This document shows, one piece after another, positions 1 through 6,364 of a DNA stretch of 10,361 nucleotides. The position numbers were made by a program, and so were the translations under genes. The notes under the pieces were generated by a model, which saw nothing but the letters and a program-made list of their open reading frames with translations, searched no databases and was not told the DNA's origin. Source of the DNA: CAYRZL01 sp964428795 (GTDB lineage: Bacteria > Bacillota > Clostridia > Lachnospirales > Lachnospiraceae); the NCBI GenBank assembly GCA_964428795.1, contig CAYRZL010000085.1, positions 1-10,361 of the forward strand, read 5' to 3'. How positions within the stretch are numbered: the stretch's first letter is position 1; each line of letters starts with the position of its first letter.

Positions 1-905
1 AGCTCCACCGCACGCTCATACGCCGCATATTTTTTACGCCTCTCATTGATAATCTCAGCTCCCTGCGCAGCCTTCATATGGCCTTTGCGGATATTATTGT
101 CATGCAGCTCCTGCCCCCATGGACTCCAACGGTTCTTCGCACGCTCATCTTCTGTAAACTCGGCAATCAACGTATTCTCTACGATGCTGACTTTTGCTTT
201 CGTCTGACACTGAGGGCAGTACACGCCATCTGCTTTGATTTCCAGCAGATTGCCATGGCAATCCGGACAAATTCCCGGCATTCCCGCATAATCAATCTTT
301 TCTCCTTTTTCTTTTGCCAGTAATGCATCTGCTATATTCTCGCCAAACCTTCGCATACGAGCCATCTTATCCTCGTCAAGCAGAATAGCTCCTACCCCCG
401 GAACAAAATCGAAGTGTACCGCATCCACAATCGCTTCATAAGACCCTACAAACTCCATAGCTGCCATTTTACAGACATTCAGTGTAAAGTTTGTCCAGTC
501 TGTGCCGCCCAGCGAAAACGCTGCACCAATCTTATTATTTTGATGCACTACTTCGCGATAATCTCCGCTCGCATGCAATTTATTCAGGAATCGGATCATC
601 GGACCTGTCGGCAGCAAATTGTATGCCGGACTTGATACAATGATGGCATCCGCCTCGCGCATCAGTTGTTCAATCATATAAAAATGATCCGTTCCGTTTT
701 TGTGAATGCAACGAAAATCAAAATTGCCCTTCAGATGATTTTTCATACATGCTTCACATCCGGTACAATTATGGATAAATGCCTCCTGAATCCGTACCAG
801 CTTACATTCCGCGCCGGTTTTTTCTTCAATCGCCATAAACGCCTCTTTCATCATGATCTCCGTATTGCCATTCTTTCTGCCGCAGCAAAACCCCAAAACT
901 TTCAT
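1..905 (-). CDS. Flavodoxin-fold NAD(P)H-dependent oxidoreductase (iron-sulfur flavoprotein-like) with zinc ribbon, C-terminus cut off by the window edge
   Basis: Reading leftward from ATG 905-903, 301 codons stay open to the window edge, so the stop lies outside. The start is set by an AGGAGG site 8 bases upstream. The N-terminus (MKVLGFCCGRKNGNTE) is the FMN-phosphate loop of the FMN_red/flavodoxin-like fold, and SSPAYN near residue 91 is a second flavin-contacting stretch. Cys47, Cys50 and Cys53 form the CX2CX2C of iron-sulfur flavoprotein relatives, and Cys66 could be a fourth ligand. A separate CPDC...CPQC knuckle (Cys213/216/230/233) adds a treble-cysteine-pair zinc or rubredoxin-like ribbon after the flavodoxin domain. 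The family moves electrons from reduced pyridine nucleotide or ferredoxin to small acceptors in the cytoplasm. The substrate is unknown. It is divergent from the LysR gene, the usual arrangement for a LysR target. Confidence 0.85.
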   Translation of the reverse strand, partial: MKVLGFCCGRKNGNTEIMMKEAFMAIEEKTGAECKLVRIQEAFIHNCTGCEACMKNHLKGNFDFRCIHKNGTDHFYMIEQLMREADAIIVSSPAYNLLPTGPMIRFLNKLHASGDYREVVHQNNKIGAAFSLGGTDWTNFTLNVCKMAAMEFVGSYEAIVDAVHFDFVPGVGAILLDEDKMARMRRFGENIADALLAKEKGEKIDYAGMPGICPDCHGNLLEIKADGVYCPQCQTKAKVSIVENTLIAEFTEDERAKNRWSPWGQELHDNNIRKGHMKAAQGAEIINERRKKYAAYERAVE

Positions 906-942
906 ATAAAATCCTCCTGCTTTCCTGTTTGTAACTGAAATT

Positions 943-971
943 ATCATATCACAAGTGAAGATTTATTTTAA
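943..971 (-). promoter_or_regulatory. Possible sigma-A promoter of the flavoprotein gene
   Basis: On the minus strand TTAAAA (966-971) is followed after 17 bases by TATGAT (943-948). The -35 box matches only 4 of 6 consensus bases in a very AT-rich stretch, so this is the best candidate, not a firm call. It shares the 210-base divergent gap with the LysR promoter. Confidence 0.4.
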
Positions 972-1007
972 ATTAAAAAAACTTTTTGCTGTAATACGCT
1001 TTTTTTA

Positions 1008-1036
1008 TTAACCGAAACCTGTTATGATGATACAAT
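1008..1036 (+). promoter_or_regulatory. Possible sigma-A promoter of the LysR-type regulator gene
   Basis: TTAACC (1008-1013) and TACAAT (1031-1036) are separated by 17 bases, about 80 bases before the LysR start. The match is moderate (4/6 and 5/6). The divergent gap 906-1115 holds only this, the opposing promoter and the two ribosome binding sites, with A/T tracts between. Confidence 0.4.
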
Positions 1037-1115
1037 ATAGGCACCGCCAAAGTATTTGTAAGCTTTGAAAAGGTATTATATGCTTGAAAAACAGAATTAA
1101 AAAGAGGTAAACACT

Positions 1116-2021
1116 ATGGATTTAAAACAGCTTGCATATTTTGTCTCCATCGCACAAAATGGCAGCTTTAGTCAGACTGCAAAAGAATATTATATGACCC
1201 AGCCTGCCATCAGTCGTCAAATTATGGAGCTGGAAAATGAACTTGGTGTAAAGCTTTTCACCAGAAACACCCGCAGAGTTTCCCTTACCAGGGAGGGGAC
1301 TGTCTTTATCAAGGATGCAAAACAAATGCTTTCTCTGCAGGAAGATGCGTACAGACACCTTCGCTCTCTGCTGTTCGAGGAGAATCAGAATCTATCCATT
1401 GCTTATCTTCCATTGCCCACCCGCAGATATCTCCCTTTGGTTTTGCATAATTTTATACAGAAATATCCCTGCGCAAATATCGTAACAGAACGAAAAAACG
1501 CCGGGGGATTGATGGATAACATACCGAAAAACGAATATGATATCTATTTTTCCAACGCCCCTGACTTTCATTCCTACATCGGGCTTAATTTCAAAATCAT
1601 TCAAACCGATCATTACGGTCTCATCACCTCAAAAGAGCATCCGGCTCCTCAGAGAATCCCGCTGGACTATGTAAAACTTGCAAGCGAACCTTTTTTAATG
1701 CTGGATCCTAAAGATGCCATTCACCTGAATACTCAGTTTGAAAATATTTGCAGACAGCTTGGCTTTACGCCCCGAATTGCCCATTATTATCACAGTATGC
1801 AGGAACTGATTTTTGCATTGGAATGTGGTTTTGGCATCTCCATCCTTCCAAGCAAAGTCACTGATTATCTCAGCACCAATCTGTCTTTCACTCCGCTGGA
1901 TATCTCAAACATCACCTCAGATATTGCAGTGGCGTGGTACGAGGATAACGATAATCCTATGGTGTATGAATTTTTGCAGACTCTGTCTGAGCTAATGCGG
2001 ACACGCCCCGAACTGTTCTGA
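1116..2021 (+). CDS. LysR-family transcriptional regulator
   Basis: A 301-residue protein, the normal LysR length. Residues 1-60 are the winged helix-turn-helix: the MDLKQLAYFV start, SFSQTAKEYYMTQPAISRQI recognition region and the LGVKLFTR / LTREG wing are all present. The rest is the two-lobed periplasmic-binding-protein-like effector domain. The start ATG 1116 has AAGAGGT 9 bases upstream. Family knowledge: these proteins bind promoter DNA as tetramers and switch on adjacent genes when a pathway metabolite is bound. Possible targets here are the divergent flavoprotein gene, the BKACE operon downstream, and the opposite-strand cupin operon. The ligand cannot be read from sequence. Confidence 0.92.
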   Translation: MDLKQLAYFVSIAQNGSFSQTAKEYYMTQPAISRQIMELENELGVKLFTRNTRRVSLTREGTVFIKDAKQMLSLQEDAYRHLRSLLFEENQNLSIAYLPLPTRRYLPLVLHNFIQKYPCANIVTERKNAGGLMDNIPKNEYDIYFSNAPDFHSYIGLNFKIIQTDHYGLITSKEHPAPQRIPLDYVKLASEPFLMLDPKDAIHLNTQFENICRQLGFTPRIAHYYHSMQELIFALECGFGISILPSKVTDYLSTNLSFTPLDISNITSDIAVAWYEDNDNPMVYEFLQTLSELMRTRPELF

Positions 2022-2026
2022 TTTTT

Positions 2027-2060
2027 CGTTACTGTTCACTCGTACCTCGTTTTAGTAACG
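2027..2060 (+). other. Weak inverted repeat after the LysR gene
   Basis: CGTTACT (2027-2033) and AGTAACG (2054-2060) can pair across a 20-base loop just after the LysR stop. No proper T run follows (ACTTTTCC), so it is at best a weak terminator. It could also be part of the control region of the BKACE promoter 40 bases further on. Confidence 0.3.
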
Positions 2061-2099
2061 ACTTTTCCGCCAAAAATCACGGAAATTGTACAGAACCAC

Positions 2100-2128
2100 T
2101 TGAAAAATTATACAAACACTCCTATAAT
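2100..2128 (+). promoter_or_regulatory. Sigma-A promoter of the BKACE operon
   Basis: TTGAAA (2100-2105), a 17-base spacer and a perfect TATAAT (2123-2128) lie 64 bases before the BKACE start. This is one of the best promoters in the window and means BKACE has its own start point separate from lysR. TTGTA (2086-2090) and TACAA (2111-2115) flank and overlap the -35 box as an interrupted dyad, which could be a regulator site. Confidence 0.78.
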
Positions 2129-2192
2129 AAAAGAGATATGTGGTGCTTCATTCGCCATATAAAAATTATAATCAAAAAGGAGATTTTGTATC

Positions 2193-3050
2193 ATGGACAA
2201 AGCATTAAAAAACAAAAGAATTATTACTGCAGCTGTAACTGGTGCATGGCCAAAAAAAGAGAACAACCCAAATGTACCAATGACCCCGTCTGAGATTGCA
2301 GACGACGTATATGCTTGCTGGAAAGCAGGCGCTGCCATTGCCCATCTTCATATGAGAGATGATGAAGGAAACGGTACTATGGATGCAGTAAAATTCAAAG
2401 AAACCGTTACACTGATCAAAGAGAGATATCCGGACTGCGATATCATTCTGAACCTGACCACATCCGGCGATATCCACGCTGATGATGAGACTCGTGTACA
2501 GCATATCAAAGAGCTGAAACCGGAGATGGCTTCCTATGACTGCGGTTCCATGAACTGGCTGAACAGCGGTCTGTTCCTGAACTCTCCGAAGTTCTTAACA
2601 GATTGTGGTTACCTGTTCCAGGAGACAAACACCAAACCGGAGATCGAGGCATTTGATCCGGGTATGATCGGCAACGCTGCTTACTATGTAAAGAAAGGTG
2701 TTCTGAAAACTCCTCTTCACTTCCAGTTCTGCATGGGATGCGCTAACGGTATCGCTGGTACAATGAAGAATCTTGTATTCATGAAAGAGACTGCTGAAGA
2801 GTTGATTGGTAAAGACAACTTTACATGGTCCTGCTTCGGTGTTGGCCACAGCGCTATGGAAATGCTCTACGGTGCAATCGCTATGGGCGGAAACATCCGT
2901 GTAGGTATGGAAGATAACGTAATGTACAGCAAAGGTGTTCTGGCTGAGAGCAATGCTCAGTTCGTAGAGCGTGCTGCACGCGTTATCAAAGAGTTTGGCT
3001 GCGAAGTTGCTACTCCGGCAGAGGCTCGTCAGATTCTTGGTCTTGCTTAA
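2193..3050 (+). CDS. Beta-keto acid cleavage enzyme (BKACE, DUF849; 3-keto-5-aminohexanoate cleavage-type)
   Basis: A 285-residue TIM-barrel enzyme, close to the usual family length. Family reaction: a beta-keto acid plus acetyl-CoA gives acetoacetate plus a new acyl-CoA, using a divalent metal (zinc in Kce) in the cytoplasm. Visible landmarks are the HLHMRDD metal site (His51, His53), the RVGMED motif with Arg236, Glu240 (third metal ligand) and Asp241, and the C-terminal GVLAESNAQ...ATPAEAR block common to DUF849. Compared with lysine-fermentation Kce as I remember it, Glu14 aligns with Trp19 (TGAW for TGAE) and Ser82 with Thr89, so the substrate is probably not 3-keto-5-aminohexanoate. An AAGGAG site precedes ATG 2193. 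Codon choice is clean (CTG, GGT, ATC), in keeping with strong expression. It is co-transcribed with the small zinc ribbon 19 bases downstream. Confidence 0.93.
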   Translation: MDKALKNKRIITAAVTGAWPKKENNPNVPMTPSEIADDVYACWKAGAAIAHLHMRDDEGNGTMDAVKFKETVTLIKERYPDCDIILNLTTSGDIHADDETRVQHIKELKPEMASYDCGSMNWLNSGLFLNSPKFLTDCGYLFQETNTKPEIEAFDPGMIGNAAYYVKKGVLKTPLHFQFCMGCANGIAGTMKNLVFMKETAEELIGKDNFTWSCFGVGHSAMEMLYGAIAMGGNIRVGMEDNVMYSKGVLAESNAQFVERAARVIKEFGCEVATPAEARQILGLA

Positions 3051-3069
3051 TTCGTTTTAGGTATTTTAT

Positions 3070-3258
3070 ATGTCCTGGGGCGCATTATATTTGTATTACC
3101 AGTGTCCGGAATGTGGAAAGAAATTCAAATATGCTACTGACGTTATGACAGAGTATGGTGAGGATTTCGGAAAATGCCCGAATTGTGAGATTATGGGTAC
3201 ATATATTACAGAGGGTGCACGTATCCCGACCGATCTGGAATACGAAGACATGGAATAA
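3070..3258 (+). CDS. Small zinc-ribbon protein, 62 residues
   Basis: A short protein beginning MSWGALYLYY, with a CPEC knuckle (Cys12, Cys15) and a CPNC knuckle (Cys36, Cys39) about 20 residues apart: a classic zinc ribbon. An acidic tail (DLEYEDME) ends it. It starts 19 bases after the BKACE stop with only a weak TAGG site, so translation is probably coupled to BKACE. It sits before the operon's terminator and is thus the second and last gene. I do not recognise a named family. It could be a partner subunit or metal-binding helper of BKACE, or a general zinc-ribbon protein. Real-gene support comes from the intact paired cysteines, tight spacing and the terminator 11 bases after the stop. Confidence 0.8.
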   Translation: MSWGALYLYYQCPECGKKFKYATDVMTEYGEDFGKCPNCEIMGTYITEGARIPTDLEYEDME

Positions 3259-3268
3259 GAATTATTTT

Positions 3269-3302
3269 AAGGATCACTGCTTTCGGGCGATGATCCTTTT
3301 TT
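3269..3302 (+). terminator. Rho-independent terminator of the BKACE operon
   Basis: AAGGATCA (3269-3276) pairs with TGATCCTT (3291-3298) around a 14-base loop that can form a further GC pair around TTTCGG. The stem runs straight into T residues up to 3302. It begins 11 bases after the zinc-ribbon stop codon. Confidence 0.85.
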
Positions 3303-3315
3303 GTATTTAAAACCC

Positions 3316-3344
3316 TTTTTTGAAAAGATAATCTTTTCAAAAAA
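3316..3344. repeat. Perfect 14-bp AT-rich inverted repeat between the two terminators
   Basis: TTTTTTGAAAAGAT (3316-3329) and ATCTTTTCAAAAAA (3331-3344) are exact inverse copies separated by a single A. Its right arm doubles as the T run of the minus-strand terminator. It may strengthen termination in both directions. Confidence 0.7.
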
Positions 3345-3376
3345 AGAAAGCCCTGCTGCAAAAGCAACGGGCTTTC
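3338..3376 (-). terminator. Rho-independent terminator of the cupin-SDR-dehydrogenase-cyclase operon
   Basis: On the minus strand GAAAGCCC (3369-3376) pairs with GGGCTTTC (3346-3353). TGCT/AGCA pair inside, and a T run follows (complement of 3338-3345). It lies 40 bases after the cyclase stop codon and faces the BKACE operon terminator. Confidence 0.85.
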
Positions 3377-3415
3377 TCACATTTACGCATAACGCGCATT
3401 CTGTTCTTTTTCTGA

Positions 3416-4393
3416 TTAGCAGGTGAAACCGTAGTTCTCACGATCCTGGCAACCAGTTCCACAGTACAGATATGTTCTGTCCGGAACGTCGTTAATCTGA
3501 TCCTCATCAATACGAGCAACACAGCGAGCCATAGAACCATCTCCCATGTACCAACGAAGTGGGAAGCAGAAGAACTCAAACTCTTTACCTTTAACTTTCT
3601 CAAGGTCACCACCAAGGTTCTCAACACCTACGATACCATGTCCAAGCATAGTTTTGTGGCATGGCTCCCATGTTCCCCAGCAGCCGATTGCTTCCAACTC
3701 GCCATACAGCTCATCGTATTTTTCCTGACCATATACTTCGATAAACATCTCTTTGTCGAAACGGGCATAAGACTCTTTACCGAACTCCTCAATATACTCT
3801 TCAGTGATAGGTCTTCCGGAAGCGCCAAGAAGGTTCATTCTTGTCATACCATTGTTACCCATAGCTGTGTGAAGAGGATGATCCAGAGCCTGCATATCCA
3901 TCGCTACACATTTAACGCCATGTTTTACAAACCAGATACCAGCCTCACGTCCTGTACCACAGGAGTAATGATAGTATTCTTTAGAATCATCAAATTTCAA
4001 ATGCATACCTGTGCACAGACAAAGAACCTTACCCTGCAGGTAATCAGATTCCGGATCAATACCCATGTTACGGCAAGCCTTGTCAAGATGCTCGCCGGTG
4101 ATCAGCTCCCAACGTCCTACGAAGCCCAAGTCCAGACAAACTGCATCGCCGGTATAAGCATCGATAGCCATCTCATGTGTATAACGAGCTCTCTTTCCAT
4201 CAAACTCACGCTCCATAACGTGACGCGGTGCGTCACAGTGTGTACCTGTATGCATCGTACATCCAATGTACTGTGTCAAAACACCACCTTTAGCCATAGA
4301 GTGTTTGCTGTCAATTACCGGTTTGTCAAAATACGGCCAACGCGGAATCTCAGCACTGAAAGGATGTGTCAAATCAACCCATACTTTTCCCAT
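3416..4393 (-). CDS. Cyclase-family metal hydrolase (kynurenine formamidase / isatin hydrolase fold, PF04199), long form
   Basis: A 325-residue protein, about 100 longer than bacterial kynurenine formamidase (KynB). The defining metal motif HTGTHCDAPRH occupies residues 48-58. The C-terminal family block follows: His246 in CHKTMLGHGI, Glu258 in VGVENLGG, then FPLRW...GSMARCVARI. Family members hydrolyse amides or cyclic amides/lactones (N-formylkynurenine, isatin) with Mn or Zn. Here the likely job is to open such a bond ahead of the dehydrogenases, but the substrate is unknown. The protein has about 15 cysteines, three of them in the last 15 residues (Cys311, 315, 325). AGGAGG precedes ATG 4393. 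It is the last gene of the four-gene operon, before the terminator at 3338-3376. No kynureninase or tryptophan dioxygenase is nearby, so I do not call it kynB. Confidence 0.9.
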   Translation of the reverse strand: MGKVWVDLTHPFSAEIPRWPYFDKPVIDSKHSMAKGGVLTQYIGCTMHTGTHCDAPRHVMEREFDGKRARYTHEMAIDAYTGDAVCLDLGFVGRWELITGEHLDKACRNMGIDPESDYLQGKVLCLCTGMHLKFDDSKEYYHYSCGTGREAGIWFVKHGVKCVAMDMQALDHPLHTAMGNNGMTRMNLLGASGRPITEEYIEEFGKESYARFDKEMFIEVYGQEKYDELYGELEAIGCWGTWEPCHKTMLGHGIVGVENLGGDLEKVKGKEFEFFCFPLRWYMGDGSMARCVARIDEDQINDVPDRTYLYCGTGCQDRENYGFTC

Positions 4394-4441
4394 TTTATTT
4401 TCCTCCTATTTTGCCTCATCGGGCTTTCATTATTTTTTCAC

Positions 4442-4467
4442 CGCCGGGCGCATAATAGCGCCCGACG
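4442..4467 (-). other. Intercistronic GC-rich hairpin between the dehydrogenase and cyclase genes
   Basis: CGGGCGC (4445-4451) and GCGCCCG (4458-4464) pair around the 6-base loop ATAATA, extendable by two more pairs beyond one mismatch. No T run follows on either strand, so it is not an ordinary terminator. It lies in the 108-base gap of one operon and may protect or process the mRNA. Confidence 0.6.
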
Positions 4468-4501
4468 CGATGAACGTAATTAGTTTGCAGTAAAATGCTT
4501 T

Positions 4502-5452
4502 CTATTTGTCGTAAAGCATTTTGATCAGGTACTCGTTAAGACCTGCATTTTTAGCAGCGATCTCTTCATCGGTATACTCCATGAAACCAACGCGTTTGCC
4601 TTCCTCATTGAGTTCTGCACGGAAACCAAGCTTTCCGGAATCAATCATATCTTTTAAGATTGGAGACGGCTCATGGTTATCAGCGAGAGATTTAAGTACA
4701 TAGCTGTGAATATTCCATGTAAGCTGTGTACCAACCATATCGGAGTTAACCAATGGCGGCAGATAGGGAAGTCTCAGGCCAAAGCTTGTCTTGCATGCAA
4801 GATCAACGGTCTCAGCATCAGCGATACCCTCGTCAACGATTGCGATAGCTTCACGCCACAGAGCGTGCTGCATTCTGTTTGCGATGAAACCAGGAACGTC
4901 CTTTTTGCACAGGCATGGCTGTTTTCCGGCTTCTTTCATAACTTCCATAACGGTATCAATTACTTCATCTGTGTTATACTCAGTACGAACAACCTCAACA
5001 AGCGGAATGAGGAACGCAGGATTCCAGAAATGGGTTCCTACTACTCTCTCTTTGTGCTCGCATTTCGCGGCGATCTCTGTTGGACTCATAACAGATGTAT
5101 TTGTACAGAAAATAGCTTTCACGGATACCGTTTTCTCAAGACGGGCAAACAGATCCTGTTTCAGCTCCATAACCTCCGGTACGCACTCGATGAAAAGCTC
5201 ACCGTCTGCGACTTCACTGTCATCAAAAGCAATGCTGATTTTGGAAACGATCTCATCAACATCCTCAGGTGTAACAACACCCTTGTCCACAAGCTGTTTC
5301 ATGTTTGAGCGAACTTTCTCCCGCGGATCAGCGCCGCGATTGGAAGAACGAAGGATCGTAACCTGTGCGCCATCAATACTTGCAAGAATCTGAGCGATTG
5401 CAGCGCCCATCATACCGGAGCCGCACACTACAAATTTTGACAATTTACTCAT
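4502..5452 (-). CDS. 3-hydroxyacyl-CoA dehydrogenase-type oxidoreductase (3-hydroxy acid dehydrogenase)
   Basis: A 316-residue protein with an N-terminal Rossmann domain (GSGMMG, residues 11-16), the IECVPE and CTNTS stretches, catalytic His141 and Glu153 in THFWNPAFLIPLVEVV, and DVPGFIANR leading into the all-helical C-terminal domain. Relatives oxidise a 3-hydroxy group on CoA esters (Hbd/FadB type) or on free acids (L-carnitine and L-gulonate dehydrogenases). The free-acid type would suit a BKACE partner, since BKACE uses unactivated beta-keto acids. At the end of the second beta strand Arg35-Ser-Ser stands where NAD enzymes have Asp, hinting at NADP. The start is ATG 5452, which has GGAGG 8 bases upstream. 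A TTG 15 bases earlier (5467) would place the binding site inside the gene. It follows the SDR gene by 45 bases. Confidence 0.9.
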   Translation of the reverse strand: MSKLSKFVVCGSGMMGAAIAQILASIDGAQVTILRSSNRGADPREKVRSNMKQLVDKGVVTPEDVDEIVSKISIAFDDSEVADGELFIECVPEVMELKQDLFARLEKTVSVKAIFCTNTSVMSPTEIAAKCEHKERVVGTHFWNPAFLIPLVEVVRTEYNTDEVIDTVMEVMKEAGKQPCLCKKDVPGFIANRMQHALWREAIAIVDEGIADAETVDLACKTSFGLRLPYLPPLVNSDMVGTQLTWNIHSYVLKSLADNHEPSPILKDMIDSGKLGFRAELNEEGKRVGFMEYTDEEIAAKNAGLNEYLIKMLYDK

Positions 5453-5497
5453 TTTATATCCCTCCAAATAAACTTTGCTTCTTAAAATAATTTCAAA

Positions 5498-6292
5498 CTA
5501 GCAATTCAGGTAACCGCCGGAGCAGTCGTAATTACCGCCAGTCATGAACTTGGAAGCATCAGAGGAAAGGAACAGAGCAAATCCAACGAAATCATCCGGC
5601 TCAGCCAGACGTCCGATCGGCTCACGTTTCATGAAGTTTTTGTAAACTTCTGAATCCGGATCAAACATCCATTCTGTCAACTCACTGCGGAACACGGTAG
5701 GAAGCAGAGAGTTTACACGGATACCATATTTAGCTGTCAGATCACAAGCCATGGAAGCGATCATCATATCAGCGCCGCCCTTGGATGCGCAGTATCCTGT
5801 GTAACCAGCCATACCACGTTTGGAACGCTGAGATGTAACAACTACGATGCTGCCGCCTTTGCCCTGAGCAACCATCTGCTCGGAAACTGCTTTACAAACA
5901 ACGTATACGGATTTCAGATCTGCATCCATGATGGTCTGCCACTCTTCTACAGACTGATCAAGAATGTTTGCCGGTTTGTTGTATCCATGAGCGATAGCAA
6001 GGATGTTGATCTCGCCATATTTCTCAACAGCACCTTTTACCAGAGCAGCAACGTCATCTGCTTTTGCAGGATCAGCTACGATATAGCAGCAATCGATATC
6101 TTCTGCTTTGAACTCATCTTCCAGAGCCTGCAGTTTACCTGCGTTACGTCCTGTCATAACAACTTTAGCGCCGGCATAGCCATAAGCTTTTGCCAGAACC
6201 TTTCCAAGTGCACCTGTAGCACCTGTTACCAGAGCAACTTTTCCTTCAACAGAAAACATGTTGTCTACATATTCTTTTTTCAAATTAACCAT
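5498..6292 (-). CDS. Short-chain dehydrogenase/reductase (SDR)
   Basis: A 264-residue classical SDR. The cofactor loop is TGATGALG (23-30). Catalytic Ser154, Tyr167 and Lys171 sit in VVTSQRS and YCASK. GRN (48-50) after the second strand favours NADP(H), because Arg49 can hold the 2'-phosphate. Two landmarks are altered: the NNAG motif reads IAHG (100-103), and the tetrad Asn aligns with Asp125 in DADLKSV. Closest by eye are sugar-acid SDRs (gluconate 5-dehydrogenase / KduD-like), but this is no proof of substrate. The C-terminus (TGGNYDCSGGYLNC) is the usual SDR ending. GGAGG lies 8 bases before ATG 6292. With the second dehydrogenase it could make a two-step oxidation, or invert a hydroxyl through a ketone. 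Confidence 0.92.
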   Translation of the reverse strand: MVNLKKEYVDNMFSVEGKVALVTGATGALGKVLAKAYGYAGAKVVMTGRNAGKLQALEDEFKAEDIDCCYIVADPAKADDVAALVKGAVEKYGEINILAIAHGYNKPANILDQSVEEWQTIMDADLKSVYVVCKAVSEQMVAQGKGGSIVVVTSQRSKRGMAGYTGYCASKGGADMMIASMACDLTAKYGIRVNSLLPTVFRSELTEWMFDPDSEVYKNFMKREPIGRLAEPDDFVGFALFLSSDASKFMTGGNYDCSGGYLNC

Positions 6293-6315
6293 TGGTTTAT
6301 TCCTCCTTATTATCT

Positions 6316-6333
6316 AAAGGGCTCATGCCCTTT
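6316..6333 (-). other. Intercistronic hairpin between the cupin and SDR genes
   Basis: AAAGGGC (6316-6322) and GCCCTTT (6327-6333) pair around the 4-base loop TCAT. On the transcribed strand only a short T stretch follows (CCCTTTAGATAA), so at most it is an attenuating terminator that lets part of the transcription through to the SDR gene. Its foot is about 24 bases before the SDR start. Confidence 0.6.
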
Positions 6334-6364
6334 TAATCACTTGGATACAAAATCAGATATGTGC

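Noticed and set aside
2027..2060. True terminator after the LysR gene
   Set aside because: The stem is only 7 bp with a 20-base loop and lacks a T run. It is kept only as a weak inverted repeat.
1083..2107. Shared 9-base word CTTGAAAAA before lysR (1083-1091) and at the BKACE -35 box (2099-2107) as a LysR site
   Set aside because: It is AT-rich and short, has no dyad, and is absent from the cupin operon promoter. This is expected by chance in such DNA.
3416..4393. Naming the cyclase-family gene kynB
   Set aside because: It is about 100 residues too long, no other kynurenine-pathway gene is nearby, and the neighbours point to beta-keto acid chemistry.
3638..4483. Plus-strand frame of 281 codons opposite the cyclase gene
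   Set aside because: It lies on the wrong strand over a gene with an intact metal motif and full operon context. The composition is unlike a real protein, and it would run through the intercistronic hairpin.
5453..5467. Earlier TTG start for the hydroxyacyl-CoA-type dehydrogenase
   Set aside because: It would place the GGAGG ribosome site inside the coding region. ATG 5452 has ideal spacing and starts right before the Rossmann strand.
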